DNA from: Rhabdochlamydiaceae bacterium
GTDB lineage: Bacteria > Chlamydiota > Chlamydiia > Chlamydiales > Rhabdochlamydiaceae
Direction: 5' to 3'
Assembly: GCA_019752555.1 (NCBI GenBank)
Contig: JAIELY010000012.1
Location: forward strand, 1-64,000
Length of the DNA: 64,000 nt
Part shown: positions 44,469-52,297 of the stretch, piece by piece
Position numbering within the stretch: position 1 is the stretch's first letter
Layout: every line of letters starts with the position of its first letter
Made by a program: the position numbers and the translations under genes
Notes under the pieces: generated by a model
Told to the model about the DNA's origin: nothing
Database searches by the model: none
What the model saw: the letters and a program-made list of their open reading frames with translations, nothing else

Positions 44469-45339
44469 GCTCAATAGGGCGGTCGCTAATGATCCCATCC
44501 ACTCCCATGCGCGACAGCTCTTCCCAGCGCGCACTATCGTTTACAGTCCATGCGATTACGCGAAATCCCGCATTTTGCAGCTCCCGCACATCATCGACGC
44601 TTTGGAGCAGTTCATGATCCGGAGAAAGAATGCCCACCTTTAAACCTGTTGCAATCTGCATGAGATAGGTTTTTCCTCCGCTCAAATCCTTCTGAGCTGC
44701 TAGCTGCAGGCTTTCATCATTAAAAATGAGCCCCAATTCCGCTGTTGCATCGATCTTGCGGATAGCCGCAAGAGATTCGGGATCAAATGATGAATAATAC
44801 ACAAAAGAATAAAACCCCGACCCACGCACTGCATCAATGACAGCTTGCGCCATCTCTTGCGGAGGCGCGCTCCATTCCGGATGGCGAGGATCCCTCTTAA
44901 TCTCAAGGTTCAACCGCACCCTTCCCATTAGCCCAGCTGTTTTAATCAGCCCAAACAACTCCTGCAAAGTAGGGATCTGTGTTCCCACCACTTGCTTTTG
45001 CTCGGGAAACTCTACATTTTTCTTACAGCCGCAATCGATCCTCTTAATTTCGGCCAAGGTCAAAGAACGGACTAATTGATTAGAGCTAAGAGCGCTGCCA
45101 TCGAGCTTTGCACACAAACGATCATTCAAAAAATAATCGTGATGGATCACTAACGCCCCATCTTTTGTCATCAAAAGATCTAATTCCAGGACCTCCACTC
45201 CAGCATCAATTGCCGCTTTAAAAGCTGGCAAAGAGTTTTCCGGCAAATACGCTCTTGCCCCTCGATGTCCTTGAACTTCGATCGCATTAGCTCCCATACA
45301 TAACCCCAAAGCCAGTAGTAACGCGCACAAATTGCCCAT
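44443..45339 (-). CDS. Exported glycerophosphodiester phosphodiesterase
   Basis: This protein of about 298 residues has a signal peptide (MGNLCALLLALGLCMGANA) followed by a GDPD TIM barrel: VQGHRGARAYLPENSLPAF with the first catalytic His-Arg and Glu, LELDLLMTKDGALVIHHD with the second metal and histidine site, LNLEIK and the C-terminal VIAWTVND...GVDGIISDRP. It hydrolyses glycerophosphodiesters to glycerol 3-phosphate and an alcohol. The periplasmic location fits GlpQ-type use of host phospholipid breakdown products. ATG at 45339 is preferred to 45366. Confidence 0.95.
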   Translation of the reverse strand: MGNLCALLLALGLCMGANAIEVQGHRGARAYLPENSLPAFKAAIDAGVEVLELDLLMTKDGALVIHHDYFLNDRLCAKLDGSALSSNQLVRSLTLAEIKRIDCGCKKNVEFPEQKQVVGTQIPTLQELFGLIKTAGLMGRVRLNLEIKRDPRHPEWSAPPQEMAQAVIDAVRGSGFYSFVYYSSFDPESLAAIRKIDATAELGLIFNDESLQLAAQKDLSGGKTYLMQIATGLKVGILSPDHELLQSVDDVRELQNAGFRVIAWTVNDSARWEELSRMGVDGIISDRPIELKQFLQRN

Positions 45340-45351
45340 ACTTATCCTTAT

Positions 45352-45394
45352 TAAAAAAAAACCCACCCAAACTAAAAGTAAGTCGGGGCGGGTT
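45352..45394 (-). terminator. Rho-independent terminator after the SWIB gene
   Basis: On the minus strand AACCCGCCC (45386-45394) pairs with GGGTGGGTT (45360-45368), with one G-U pair, and is followed by a run of T. It lies 20 bases after the SWIB stop. Confidence 0.85.
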
Positions 45395-45415
45395 GATCCT
45401 AAAAAAACAAACAGT

Positions 45416-45751
45416 CTATTTTTTGATGTGCTTGTTCAAGCAGCCTGCGAGTTTGAGCATATCAACAGGTTTGCTTCCAATCACTTCACACAATTTCTTA
45501 TCTGGAACGATCATTCTGCGATTTTTTGTATCCTGACACTTTTTAGACTTAATATAAGCCCACAATTTTTTCACAATTTCTGGACGGGTCATCTTTCCTG
45601 TTCCTACAATAGCCTGTAATTCAGGAGACAATGCGTATGTCATCTGAGTCAAACCAGACTTTTTCTTCCCAGTTGTTTTCTTTTTTGCTTTTACTGCTGG
45701 CTTTTTCTTTTTAGCCACAGTCTTTTTCTTTGCAGTTTTCTTTTTAGCCAT
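45416..45751 (-). CDS. SWIB-domain protein with Lys/Ala-rich N-terminal tail
   Basis: This 111-residue protein has an N-terminal tail of about 30 residues of almost only Lys, Ala and Thr (MAKKKTAKKKTVAKKKK...) resembling histone H1-like chlamydial HctB repeats. A SWIB/MDM2-like domain follows (MTYALSPELQAIVGTGKMTR ... VDMLKLAGCLNKHIKK). SWIB domains are otherwise eukaryotic chromatin modules, but chlamydiae carry several. DNA binding through the tail and a role in chromatin condensation or in gene control between developmental forms are inferred. It has a strong terminator and probably forms its own unit. Confidence 0.93.
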   Translation of the reverse strand: MAKKKTAKKKTVAKKKKPAVKAKKKTTGKKKSGLTQMTYALSPELQAIVGTGKMTRPEIVKKLWAYIKSKKCQDTKNRRMIVPDKKLCEVIGSKPVDMLKLAGCLNKHIKK

Positions 45752-45975
45752 AACGACTTCCCCTTATGCTTTTTTTAACTCTTCACGAAAATCGCAACCA
45801 TGCATTTTCTATGACATCTATTAAATGATGTAAGAGCTTTTGGAAATTCATGCAAGATTTTTTTAAAAAATTTTTAGAAAATTCTTCTGAAAAGCTCTTA
45901 AGACGCATCACCCTTTGACTTATAATTCAATTTTCTTTTTTATAAAGTTTAAGCAAACCATAAGCAAGAGGGTCT

Positions 45976-46311
45976 ATGAATAAGAAAAAACTGATTGGAA
46001 CAATAGTTTTTATTTTGGGAGTTTGTTTAATTGGCATTTCTATGTACATCACTTCTGAAGTCAATCAAGGAAAAATAAAAATTAATCGCGCTCAAGAACA
46101 AGTAGATCAGGGTGGCAGCCTATTTTCAATGAATCCCGTTGCCAAAGAAATCGGCAAAGGGATCACAGGTTCTGCCCAAAGAAAAATTGACGAGGGAAAA
46201 AGCCAAGTGGTCGAATATGAAGCAATTGCACGCATGGCTCAAATTAGCGGAATTATTTTGATTGTCCTTGGCCTAGGTCTAGTTTTTTTAGGAAAACCAT
46301 CGAAAAGATAA
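45976..46311 (+). CDS. Small two-helix membrane protein
   Basis: This 111-residue protein has one hydrophobic helix at residues 6-26 and another at residues 88-106, separated by a charged, amphipathic linker. The pattern and the Ile/Gly-rich helices resemble small DUF3185-like membrane proteins common in chlamydiae. AGAGGG lies directly upstream. No function can be assigned. A direct repeat, CTTAAACAGAT, follows at 46321-46331 and 46351-46361. Confidence 0.72.
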   Translation: MNKKKLIGTIVFILGVCLIGISMYITSEVNQGKIKINRAQEQVDQGGSLFSMNPVAKEIGKGITGSAQRKIDEGKSQVVEYEAIARMAQISGIILIVLGLGLVFLGKPSKR

Positions 46312-46341
46312 TTTAGCGCACTTAAACAGATTACGTCTTTA

Positions 46342-46388
46342 CAAACTCCGCTTAAACAGATATAATAATCTGAAAAAAACGGAGTTTG
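46342..46388 (+). promoter_or_regulatory. Hairpin covering the Shine-Dalgarno of the Nudix gene
   Basis: CAAACTCCG (46342-46350) and CGGAGTTTG (46380-46388) are perfect 9-bp inverted arms. The right arm contains GGAG, the only Shine-Dalgarno for the TTG start at 46391. The loop holds a second small stem (CAGAT/ATCTG) and a TATAAT. Confidence 0.5.
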
Positions 46389-46390
46389 CA

Positions 46391-47227
46391 TTGTATACAA
46401 ACAATTACATCAATTCTTCTAATACAAACTACTTTACAAGCCCCTTCATCGAGGCAGCTTCCCATCTCAACGACGCATTTTCTTCCCATCACCCCCTTGC
46501 CAACCGAATTGTCCATCTTGTAACTGGAATTTCTCTTATGATTCCAGTTGTCAATATCATCATCTATGCAGCTCTTAAACACTTCTCACCTCCCCCCATT
46601 CAAAAGCCGCGGCCATCGCTTCCAAAACAAATTGTCCCAAGCGCAGCAAAACCCCAACAGACCAAAAAACCACAGACTCAAGACACAAAGAAACCTGCCC
46701 CTTCGTTTCATGGAGCAGGAATCCTCCCCTACCGGATTGTCAATGGCGAACTCGAGTTTCTCATCGGGAAAGAAGCCCATGGGATCCATAAAAACTCATG
46801 GAGCGATTTTGGAGGACAACCGGAAAAAGGAGAGTCTCCCATACAAACAGCTGCCCGTGAATGCGCAGAGGAGACAGGAAACCTTTTTGGAAGTCAATCC
46901 ACACTCGAAAGAACCATTAAAAAAGCGAACTGCATCGGCTCTAGATATGCGATGTACCTTTACGAAGTAAACGATAGAAAAATCACCCCAAAGAGCTTTC
47001 ATCGCGTCCATCACGACCACGAAAAATCAGAAATCGCCTGGGTGAAAGCAAAAGCCGTGTTTGAAGCTGCAAGAGGAAATGGAATGATTGCCATTGGAAA
47101 TTCTTTAGAACGCCTACGCCCCCCTTTCATCGGCACTCTTAAATTTCGCGGCACATCAATAGCTCCATCTGCACAAGATGTCTTCAAGCGAATCCAAGCA
47201 GAACACCGATTACGCCGCACGGCTTAA
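46391..47227 (+). CDS. Nudix hydrolase with a membrane-anchoring N-terminal region
   Basis: This 278-residue protein has a C-terminal Nudix domain with the box GGQPEKGESPIQTAARECAEETGN (G-x5-E-x7-R-E-x2-E-E-x-G), so it should hydrolyse nucleoside diphosphate derivatives. Residues 1-100 are unlike the family: a helix near residues 38-62 (RIVHLVTGISLMIPVVNIIIYAAL) and a Pro/Lys/Gln-rich linker that may anchor or target it. The start is TTG at 46391 with GGAG six bases upstream, placed in the arm of a hairpin. The last 50 bases overlap the dinD remnant. Confidence 0.85.
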   Translation: MYTNNYINSSNTNYFTSPFIEAASHLNDAFSSHHPLANRIVHLVTGISLMIPVVNIIIYAALKHFSPPPIQKPRPSLPKQIVPSAAKPQQTKKPQTQDTKKPAPSFHGAGILPYRIVNGELEFLIGKEAHGIHKNSWSDFGGQPEKGESPIQTAARECAEETGNLFGSQSTLERTIKKANCIGSRYAMYLYEVNDRKITPKSFHRVHHDHEKSEIAWVKAKAVFEAARGNGMIAIGNSLERLRPPFIGTLKFRGTSIAPSAQDVFKRIQAEHRLRRTA

Positions 47228-47558
47228 AGCCTCAACGAACCACATGCTTTGTAAAATCCAAGACCAAATCAAATCTCTCGAAATAGATGCCGATTTTGCA
47301 CTCGCCTTTCCCAATATCCGAAGCGCTGCTCGTGATGCTGGCGTCCAAAATAAAATGTTCGGAATCTTCCATGATGCCGGATACAAAGGCCTGTATGTAG
47401 GCTTGGGAGCTGACGCAATCAAAGCGCGCAAAGGGATTGATCCCAAAGAACAGCTCATGGATCGGATGGGTAGAACAGAGCTTGCGGCTAATCAGTTTCG
47501 AATGACTCAAACGCGTATGTTTGCATCGACATTAAGCGATGCGCCCAAGCGTGCGTAA
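47178..47558 (+). pseudogene. dinD remnant, C-terminal half
   Basis: The open frame of 126 codons encodes, from about codon 49 on, the C-terminal half of DinD (DNA-damage-inducible protein D): SAARDAGVQNKMFGIFHDAGYKGLYVGL, then KARKGIDPKEQLMDRMGRTELAANQFRMTQT. The Bro-N-like N-terminal half is missing and the gene lies inside or against the Nudix and AhpD-like genes. Codons 28-36 (DQIKSLEIDAD) resemble a segment of the small ORF at 54542-54763. This suggests shared ancestry of the flanking pieces. A non-functional leftover of a mobile or phage-related gene is likely. Confidence 0.7.
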
Positions 47559-47926
47559 CCGGTTCCAAAAGCAATGAAAGCGCATAACTCAGCAATTTCG
47601 CAATCGCTAAAATATTGCTTTAGCTGGTCTACATCTTGCTGGGTAATAGGAAGCTGAGTCTGAGCCATCTTCTTTGCAAAATCGACAGCGGCCTTTGTCT
47701 TGATATCCGTGATAAGTGGCGCAGGGCATCCGTGTGACATGCATTGTGCACATCCGATTTGATACGCAATCGCACGTCTTACCTCTTCTTGCAATTCAGG
47801 ATCAAAACTCGAATATTTGTAGAAAGACTCCAGCAGATGATCCCAGTTTTTCAATACTTCAACATTGTGACCTAATAGTTTTTGCAAAGGTGTGTCTCCA
47901 ATTTCGGAGTATTCAATGAATGCCAT
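47507..47926 (-). CDS. Carboxymuconolactone decarboxylase-like (AhpD-fold) protein
   Basis: This 139-residue protein has the AhpD/CMD fold: the helix-turn CxxC motif CAQC with a following histidine (IGCAQCMSHG) near residue 60 and the C-terminal FIAFGTGYARLGA helix. Such proteins work as peroxidase-reductase partners or decarboxylases. The single CxxC with histidine suggests peroxidase or alkylhydroperoxidase activity. It is convergent with the dinD remnant (52-base overlap) and stands alone. Confidence 0.85.
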   Translation of the reverse strand: MAFIEYSEIGDTPLQKLLGHNVEVLKNWDHLLESFYKYSSFDPELQEEVRRAIAYQIGCAQCMSHGCPAPLITDIKTKAAVDFAKKMAQTQLPITQQDVDQLKQYFSDCEIAELCAFIAFGTGYARLGASLNVDANIRV

Positions 47927-48249
47927 ACATTATCTCCCTTGTAAAAAAACCATTATAGCATCGTGAGTCTTTGCAGCATAGAAAATGCCTCAGCATTAGA
48001 ATAAAGCAATCCCCGCTGTTTTCTGGATTGTCGGTATTGCGGAAGAATTCTGCAAGCGAGACCAGCGAAGAAAAAATCAAGAAGTTGTTTCCTTTTCCCT
48101 ATTCAACATTAAGTGCTCAGCTGTATTGAAATACCGAAGCGAGACTACAGGGTGATTTGGGGTTGAACAAATTATTGGCTTGCCGGCGCCGGTAACCCAA
48201 TAAAGCCCTGTTTTCAACAAGTAACAGGGCTAATAGAAGTCCTAACGGA
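47927..48249. other. Intergenic region with a degraded reading frame and a terminator
   Basis: This is 323 bases without an intact gene. On the minus strand, codons from about 48105 to 47953 read IGKRKQLLDFFFAGLACRIL and on to RGLLYSNAEAFSMLQRLTML before a stop; the reading frame is closed just upstream. It may be the tail of a broken gene, of unknown family. At 48204-48231 AGCCCTGTT pairs with AACAGGGCT and probably terminates the gene at 48250-48699. At 48180-48195 lies the GC-rich near-palindrome TTGCCGGCGCCGGTAA. Confidence 0.5.
48204..48231 (-). terminator. Terminator after the exported hypothetical gene
   Basis: On the minus strand AGCCCTGTT (48223-48231) and AACAGGGCT (48204-48212) form a 9-bp stem with a 10-base loop, followed by TTATTGGG. 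The T run is short, so efficiency is uncertain. Confidence 0.55.
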
Positions 48250-48699
48250 CTATCGTTGGTTGAGCTCTAGCTCTAATCCAGCAATAGGTCCCCCGTTCTC
48301 AATATTAACAGACGCTTTCAGCTCTCCTGTAAAGAATTCAGAAAATCCTTTCCATTTTTGCAAATCTGTACTGAAGAGGAAAGTGTCTTTTCCCTCATAG
48401 CGAATGTAGCAAGTTTTTAAAATTCTTAGATAGAGGGGAGCGGTTTCTGCCGAATCCATGGACAAAAATTCTCCTTTAACAATCATTTTCAAAGGAAGAC
48501 AAGATCCTGCGGGACATTCTACAGCATAGTCGGTCATTTTCCCCTGTAGAAAATCTTGGACCATTCCTTCATCAAATGCTAGCAAGCTAACGATTCGATC
48601 GGTTTGCCACTCTGTTCCTTTTGGTGAGGCTGCTATAAGCTGGCCTGATCCAATCATTGCCATTAACAGGCATCCCATAAGTCTGATATTTTTCATCAT
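48250..48699 (-). CDS. Exported hypothetical protein under a BlaI-type operator
   Basis: This 149-residue protein has a signal peptide (MMKNIRLMGCLLMAMIGSGQLIA). The mature part has two close cysteines (CPAGSCLP) and the segments ILKTCYIRYEGKDTFLFSTDLQKWKGF. I recognise no family. Directly upstream is a perfect TACTACA-TT-TGTAGTA palindrome of the type bound by BlaI/MecI/CopY repressors, and the remains of an M56 sensor-protease gene lie upstream on the same strand, so it was probably a target of a BlaR1-BlaI-like signalling unit. AAAGGAG precedes the start. Confidence 0.72.
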   Translation of the reverse strand: MMKNIRLMGCLLMAMIGSGQLIAASPKGTEWQTDRIVSLLAFDEGMVQDFLQGKMTDYAVECPAGSCLPLKMIVKGEFLSMDSAETAPLYLRILKTCYIRYEGKDTFLFSTDLQKWKGFSEFFTGELKASVNIENGGPIAGLELELNQR

Positions 48700-48708
48700 T
48701 TCTCCTTT

Positions 48709-48724
48709 TACTACATTTGTAGTA
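48709..48724. promoter_or_regulatory. BlaI/MecI/CopY-type operator
   Basis: TACTACA-TT-TGTAGTA is a perfect 16-bp interrupted palindrome containing TACANNTGTA, the core recognised by BlaI, MecI and CopY repressors. It sits ten bases upstream of the exported hypothetical gene and 18 bases after the M56 remnant. Confidence 0.65.
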
Positions 48725-48742
48725 GTTTTGTTTCAAAAAAAA

Positions 48743-49505
48743 TTAGAAAACCCATAATTTACCAAACAAAATAGACAATAGGCCAAGACCTAAAAATCCA
48801 TATTGAATAGCTTTCCATGTGAGAGTTCGTGGTTTCGGCTCTTGTAAAATCATTTTCATCCTATTTTTGAGGGACAGACGACGTTCGACAAAAGAGCAGC
48901 TTAATTCCGATGGGAGACTGGTATTTCGAGCTGTCTTTAAGACAGCTTCTGCAAGAGCAAATTTTGAGATCTTAAATTGATGAATCATAGAGTCAGAAGC
49001 TTGTTCTTGCATCTCTTCGATGCGCCGTTGCCACCATTTAGTCGGTATCCACCAAAACACCGAGGCAATCAAAGAATATGTCAGCCGTAAATTACAATCT
49101 CTCCAATAGAAATGACCCATCTCGTGTGCGATAACTGCTTCCACCTCTTCTTCGGATATAGTCTTTGATTTGTTGAAGCTCTTCTTTCGATATAATAGAA
49201 CTGAATTCGGATTCGATAGCTTTAACTAAATGCTTCGAATCGCAATCCCAATAATTTACATAAATTTTGTTTTTTGCGCTTTTTTTGGCTTGTATCGAAA
49301 GAATAATTTGAGCTTGCATAGGAGGGCTCATTTCCGCAATATGCCGCATGAGGGGCTCTATCATTAAGAAAGGACTGGCAGCTTCTCCCAATGCCAACTG
49401 AATATTGCGCAGTATTGTTAAGCGTGCACTCACAAGACCTCTCTCGAGCGGTAATTTCATTTTTTGCCATCCATTATTTTCTTGTCGAGGAGTCGTCCGC
49501 CACAA
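48743..49505 (-). pseudogene. M56 (BlaR1-like) peptidase, frameshifted and truncated
   Basis: Two overlapping frames hold one gene. The downstream frame (48743-49144) carries EAVIAHEMGHFYWRD, the M56 zinc motif HExxH, and a final TM helix (FLGLGLLSILFGKLWVF). The upstream frame (to 49505) reads ...FSSIISKEELQQIKD and should continue as TISEEEVEAVIAHE, but a one-base shift near 49130-49140 breaks it. No usual N-terminal TM helices are present, and a stop lies just before the TTG at 49503-49505; the left island boundary is 50 bases further. The gene looks dead. M56 proteases of this type sense beta-lactams or cell-wall stress and cleave BlaI. Confidence 0.75.
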
Positions 49506-49558
49506 TCAGCAGTTTTGAGGTTTTTATGAAATAGCCGGATTTGTTGTAAGTGATTGGA

Positions 49559-49609
49559 TATAAAAGAATCTGGGTGGGAGGAACCTCCGACCTCTTGCAC
49601 CCCATGCAA
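49559..49609 (-). repeat. Left attachment site: 3' fragment of tRNA-Pro(GGG)
   Basis: On the minus strand CTTGC-ATGGGGT-GCAAG is a perfect anticodon arm (anticodon GGG), followed by AGGTC-GGAGG-TTC, a damaged T arm and CACCCAG-A. The D arm and 5' acceptor are absent, and 5 bases are missing from the T loop. The segment TATAAAAGAATCTGGGTGG (49559-49577) and CACCCCATGCAA (49598-49609) recur at the right site, marking a direct repeat around the island. Confidence 0.75.
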
Positions 49610-49809
49610 GTTTTTCCATGTTTTCAACAATATCATTCTGTCTCATTCCGTGCCACCGATTTCCTCATAACTCTCTCTCATTTCTTGATTTGAATCAACT
49701 TTTTGTCTTATGTTGATGCAACACGTTTTATGTGGATTCATCCACCACCAGTTCACCACATGATGATAGAGTGCGGCGACAATGCAAGGATTGAGCGAGG
49801 AGTTGAACA
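49610..49809. other. Left end of the island, non-coding
   Basis: This stretch of 200 bases has no gene and leads to the first island gene. GTGGAT-TC-ATCCAC (49732-49745) is a perfect inverted repeat, and GTTG-ATG-CAAC lies at about 49712-49722. They may be recombinase or regulator binding sites. Confidence 0.4.
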
Positions 49810-51024
49810 ATGATGGGGCCCTTTCTGATTATGGACAAGTCCACGTTCCAAGGACTGAGTTTTGAGTGCATTACTTTCATAACGAGATTTTATCAGCATC
49901 GCCTCTCGCCAATTTTGCTGCGGGAAATTACTTCAAATCTTGCGAAAGGAAACTCGGAAGGTTCTGATGTAGAGTTCAGAAAAAAAGTCGCAGAACTGGC
50001 AAAAAAAGCGCAATTTTCTCAAGCCGCCGTGCTGATAGGCGCTAATCGAATGGCGCGTATGGAGCTTTTATCTGGGCCTCCTATTCCCATGAATGGGTAT
50101 CAAGCTCCGCGCGAAGGAGCGATTGAGATAAATACCCCAGAGACGGGACGCGGCTTTTTCTTTGATGAGCATCCGATGGTGGGGGTTTTGAGGAACTGGG
50201 CTGATGGAAACTTTTCAGAAACTGATCTCCTGACAGCTCAGTCAATTCGCAACGAGGATTCAAGCGTTAGTTTGATGAGTTTGTACCAGAATACGGAAAA
50301 AGGGCCCATTGCACCGACATTCAAATCTCTAGAGGAAGCTGTGGCTTGGTTTGACGAGATTCGTCTTCTTGCAACTCCTAGAAATAGAATCCTACGAGTA
50401 GCAAGACATCTTTTTGAGAATCACCCAGGGTATGTTGGCATAGTGATGCGTCGTTGGAGGCGAGCTGGGAGACCAGCCTTGGAAAATTTCGCGCCTTATG
50501 CTGAATACTATGTGCGAGTGGTGATGATTTATCACTATGGGTTTCTATGCGATTTTATAAAACGGGGCAAAAAGAGCAAAGCTCATCTAGACATGCAATA
50601 TATCTACTATTTGCCCTTTTGTAATGTCTTCTCTTCAGATGACAAAGATCTTATAAAATTAGTCGAGTTTTTCTTACGACCGGATCAGGAATTCGTATCA
50701 AAGGCAGATCTTCAAAAAGATCTTAAACGGTTGTCTGCATATTTTGCTGATATGCCGGAAGAGCAGAGAGCAGCCTTTTACGCTGAGTACAACCATTATC
50801 CTCCAGATTTAGAAGGTTCTTTTACTGCAAAGATGTGGAAGCGATTTATGAGACCTCGACAAAAACAGGAAGGGAAACAATCGCGTCCATCTCCAGAAAA
50901 AGAAGCAGAAATCATGAAAGAGTTCAGAGCGATCCAGCAAGCGTTTGAAAAGCAACAAAGTCAAAACTTATCGCAACAACAGGGGAAAAATGGCCAAGGA
51001 ACGAATTCCACGATCTATCTCTGA
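49810..51024 (+). CDS. Island protein upstream of the integrase, unknown function
   Basis: This 404-residue soluble protein has no recognised domain by name. Its C-terminal half has the pattern AHLDMQYIYYLPFCNVFSSDDKDL, which resembles PIN-like acidic motifs in uncharacterised proteins near integrases, followed by a Gln-rich low-complexity tail (QQAFEKQQSQNLSQQQGKN). GAGGAG lies seven bases before the ATG. The tail overlaps the integrase start by about 35 bases, so the two are translated together. It is the first gene inside the left att site. Confidence 0.7.
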   Translation: MMGPFLIMDKSTFQGLSFECITFITRFYQHRLSPILLREITSNLAKGNSEGSDVEFRKKVAELAKKAQFSQAAVLIGANRMARMELLSGPPIPMNGYQAPREGAIEINTPETGRGFFFDEHPMVGVLRNWADGNFSETDLLTAQSIRNEDSSVSLMSLYQNTEKGPIAPTFKSLEEAVAWFDEIRLLATPRNRILRVARHLFENHPGYVGIVMRRWRRAGRPALENFAPYAEYYVRVVMIYHYGFLCDFIKRGKKSKAHLDMQYIYYLPFCNVFSSDDKDLIKLVEFFLRPDQEFVSKADLQKDLKRLSAYFADMPEEQRAAFYAEYNHYPPDLEGSFTAKMWKRFMRPRQKQEGKQSRPSPEKEAEIMKEFRAIQQAFEKQQSQNLSQQQGKNGQGTNSTIYL

Positions 51025-52297
51025 CGAATTCTGTCAGAAGATACAACCGCAAGCCAAGTCGATTTACATCCGCGACTCCCAAGTGAAGGGACTGGTTTTG
51101 CGTGTAACTCCAACTGGATCGAAATCTTGGATTTTTTGCTATAACGCCCCATGTCCAAAGAGAAAATGGCGTGAACGCAAAAAGGGCCTCGGGCCTTTTC
51201 GGGATGGTCGCAATGATGTAGCGGGTTTAACTGTCTCTGCGGCGCGACGCGAAGCCGAGCGTTTGAAAAATGAAGTAAGACACAAGGGCGCCGATCCAAT
51301 CGATGATCGACGACGGCAAGCAGCAGAACGGGCAAAAGAACAAGCTGGCCGAGTTCTTGTGAAAGAACTGTTTGAGAGATGGGCTGCTACTGATCTCATC
51401 AACCGCAAAGATCAAGGCAAGGAAGCTAGGAGAATGGTGTTGAAAGACGTTCTCCCTTTCATTGGCGATTTGAACATCAAAGACGTTCGCAAAGGGCATA
51501 TCACTGAAATCACCGATCGCCTTTTGCAACGAGGGGTGAATCGCATGGCCAAGGTTGTTCTCAGCCTCACTCGCCAGATGTTCCGCTTTGCTGTGACTCG
51601 CGATCTTCTCGAGTCAGACCCAACAGCCTTGCTCAGGAAGAAAACCATTGGCGGCGCAAATGTAGAAAGAGATCGAGTCCTTGACGAAGATGAGATCAAA
51701 GACCTGGCCAAGAAGCTTCCGAATGCAAATATGGCAGAGACTGCGACTTTTGCAATTTGGCTTGTTCTTGCTACTTGCTGCCGAATAGGCGAGTTGCTGA
51801 AAGCTCGTTGGGATCATGTGGATCTAGAGCGTAAATTTTGGCGGGTTCCTGCTCAAAACAGTAAAAATGGTAGAGAGCATATCGTTTACCTCTCTTCCTT
51901 TGCGATTCGTCATTTCGTCAAACTCAAGGAATTGACAGGCGCTGGAGACTGGTGTTTCCCAGCGAGCCGCAAAAGCGATGCTCTTTGCTCAAAAACAGTG
52001 ACAAAACAAATCACCGATCGTCAAAGAGATAGCGGGGGACATAAAAATAGAAGCAAGCAAATCGGAGCGCTCAAGCTCCCTAGAGGCATGTGGAAACCTC
52101 ACGATTTACGACGCACAGGGGCCACGCTTATGAATTCTTTGGGCGTCCTTCCTGAAGTAGCCGAGCGCTGTCTAAATCACATGGAAGAAAACAAGATTAA
52201 ACGGATTTACCAGCGTTACGGTTATGAAGCTGAAATGCGTCAGGCATGGGAAAAACTGGGTGAGAAACTGGATCTCTTGACGGGGGTAGCGCCATGA
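50990..52297 (+). CDS. int: Tyrosine-family site-specific integrase
   Basis: This protein of about 435 residues has an N-terminal P4-type arm domain (RIPRSISDEFCQKIQP ... SIYIRDSQVKGLVLRVTPTG), a core-binding domain, and a catalytic domain with the tyrosine recombinase residues: Arg in TCCRIGELLKARW, His-x-x-Arg in HDLRRTGATLMNSLG, His in LNHMEE and the nucleophile Tyr in IYQRYGYEAEMRQAW. P4-type integrases act at tRNA 3' ends, matching the tRNA-Pro att sites. ATG at 50990 is preferred because GGGG precedes it; the frame is open from 50945. Confidence 0.94.
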   Translation: MAKERIPRSISDEFCQKIQPQAKSIYIRDSQVKGLVLRVTPTGSKSWIFCYNAPCPKRKWRERKKGLGPFRDGRNDVAGLTVSAARREAERLKNEVRHKGADPIDDRRRQAAERAKEQAGRVLVKELFERWAATDLINRKDQGKEARRMVLKDVLPFIGDLNIKDVRKGHITEITDRLLQRGVNRMAKVVLSLTRQMFRFAVTRDLLESDPTALLRKKTIGGANVERDRVLDEDEIKDLAKKLPNANMAETATFAIWLVLATCCRIGELLKARWDHVDLERKFWRVPAQNSKNGREHIVYLSSFAIRHFVKLKELTGAGDWCFPASRKSDALCSKTVTKQITDRQRDSGGHKNRSKQIGALKLPRGMWKPHDLRRTGATLMNSLGVLPEVAERCLNHMEENKIKRIYQRYGYEAEMRQAWEKLGEKLDLLTGVAP

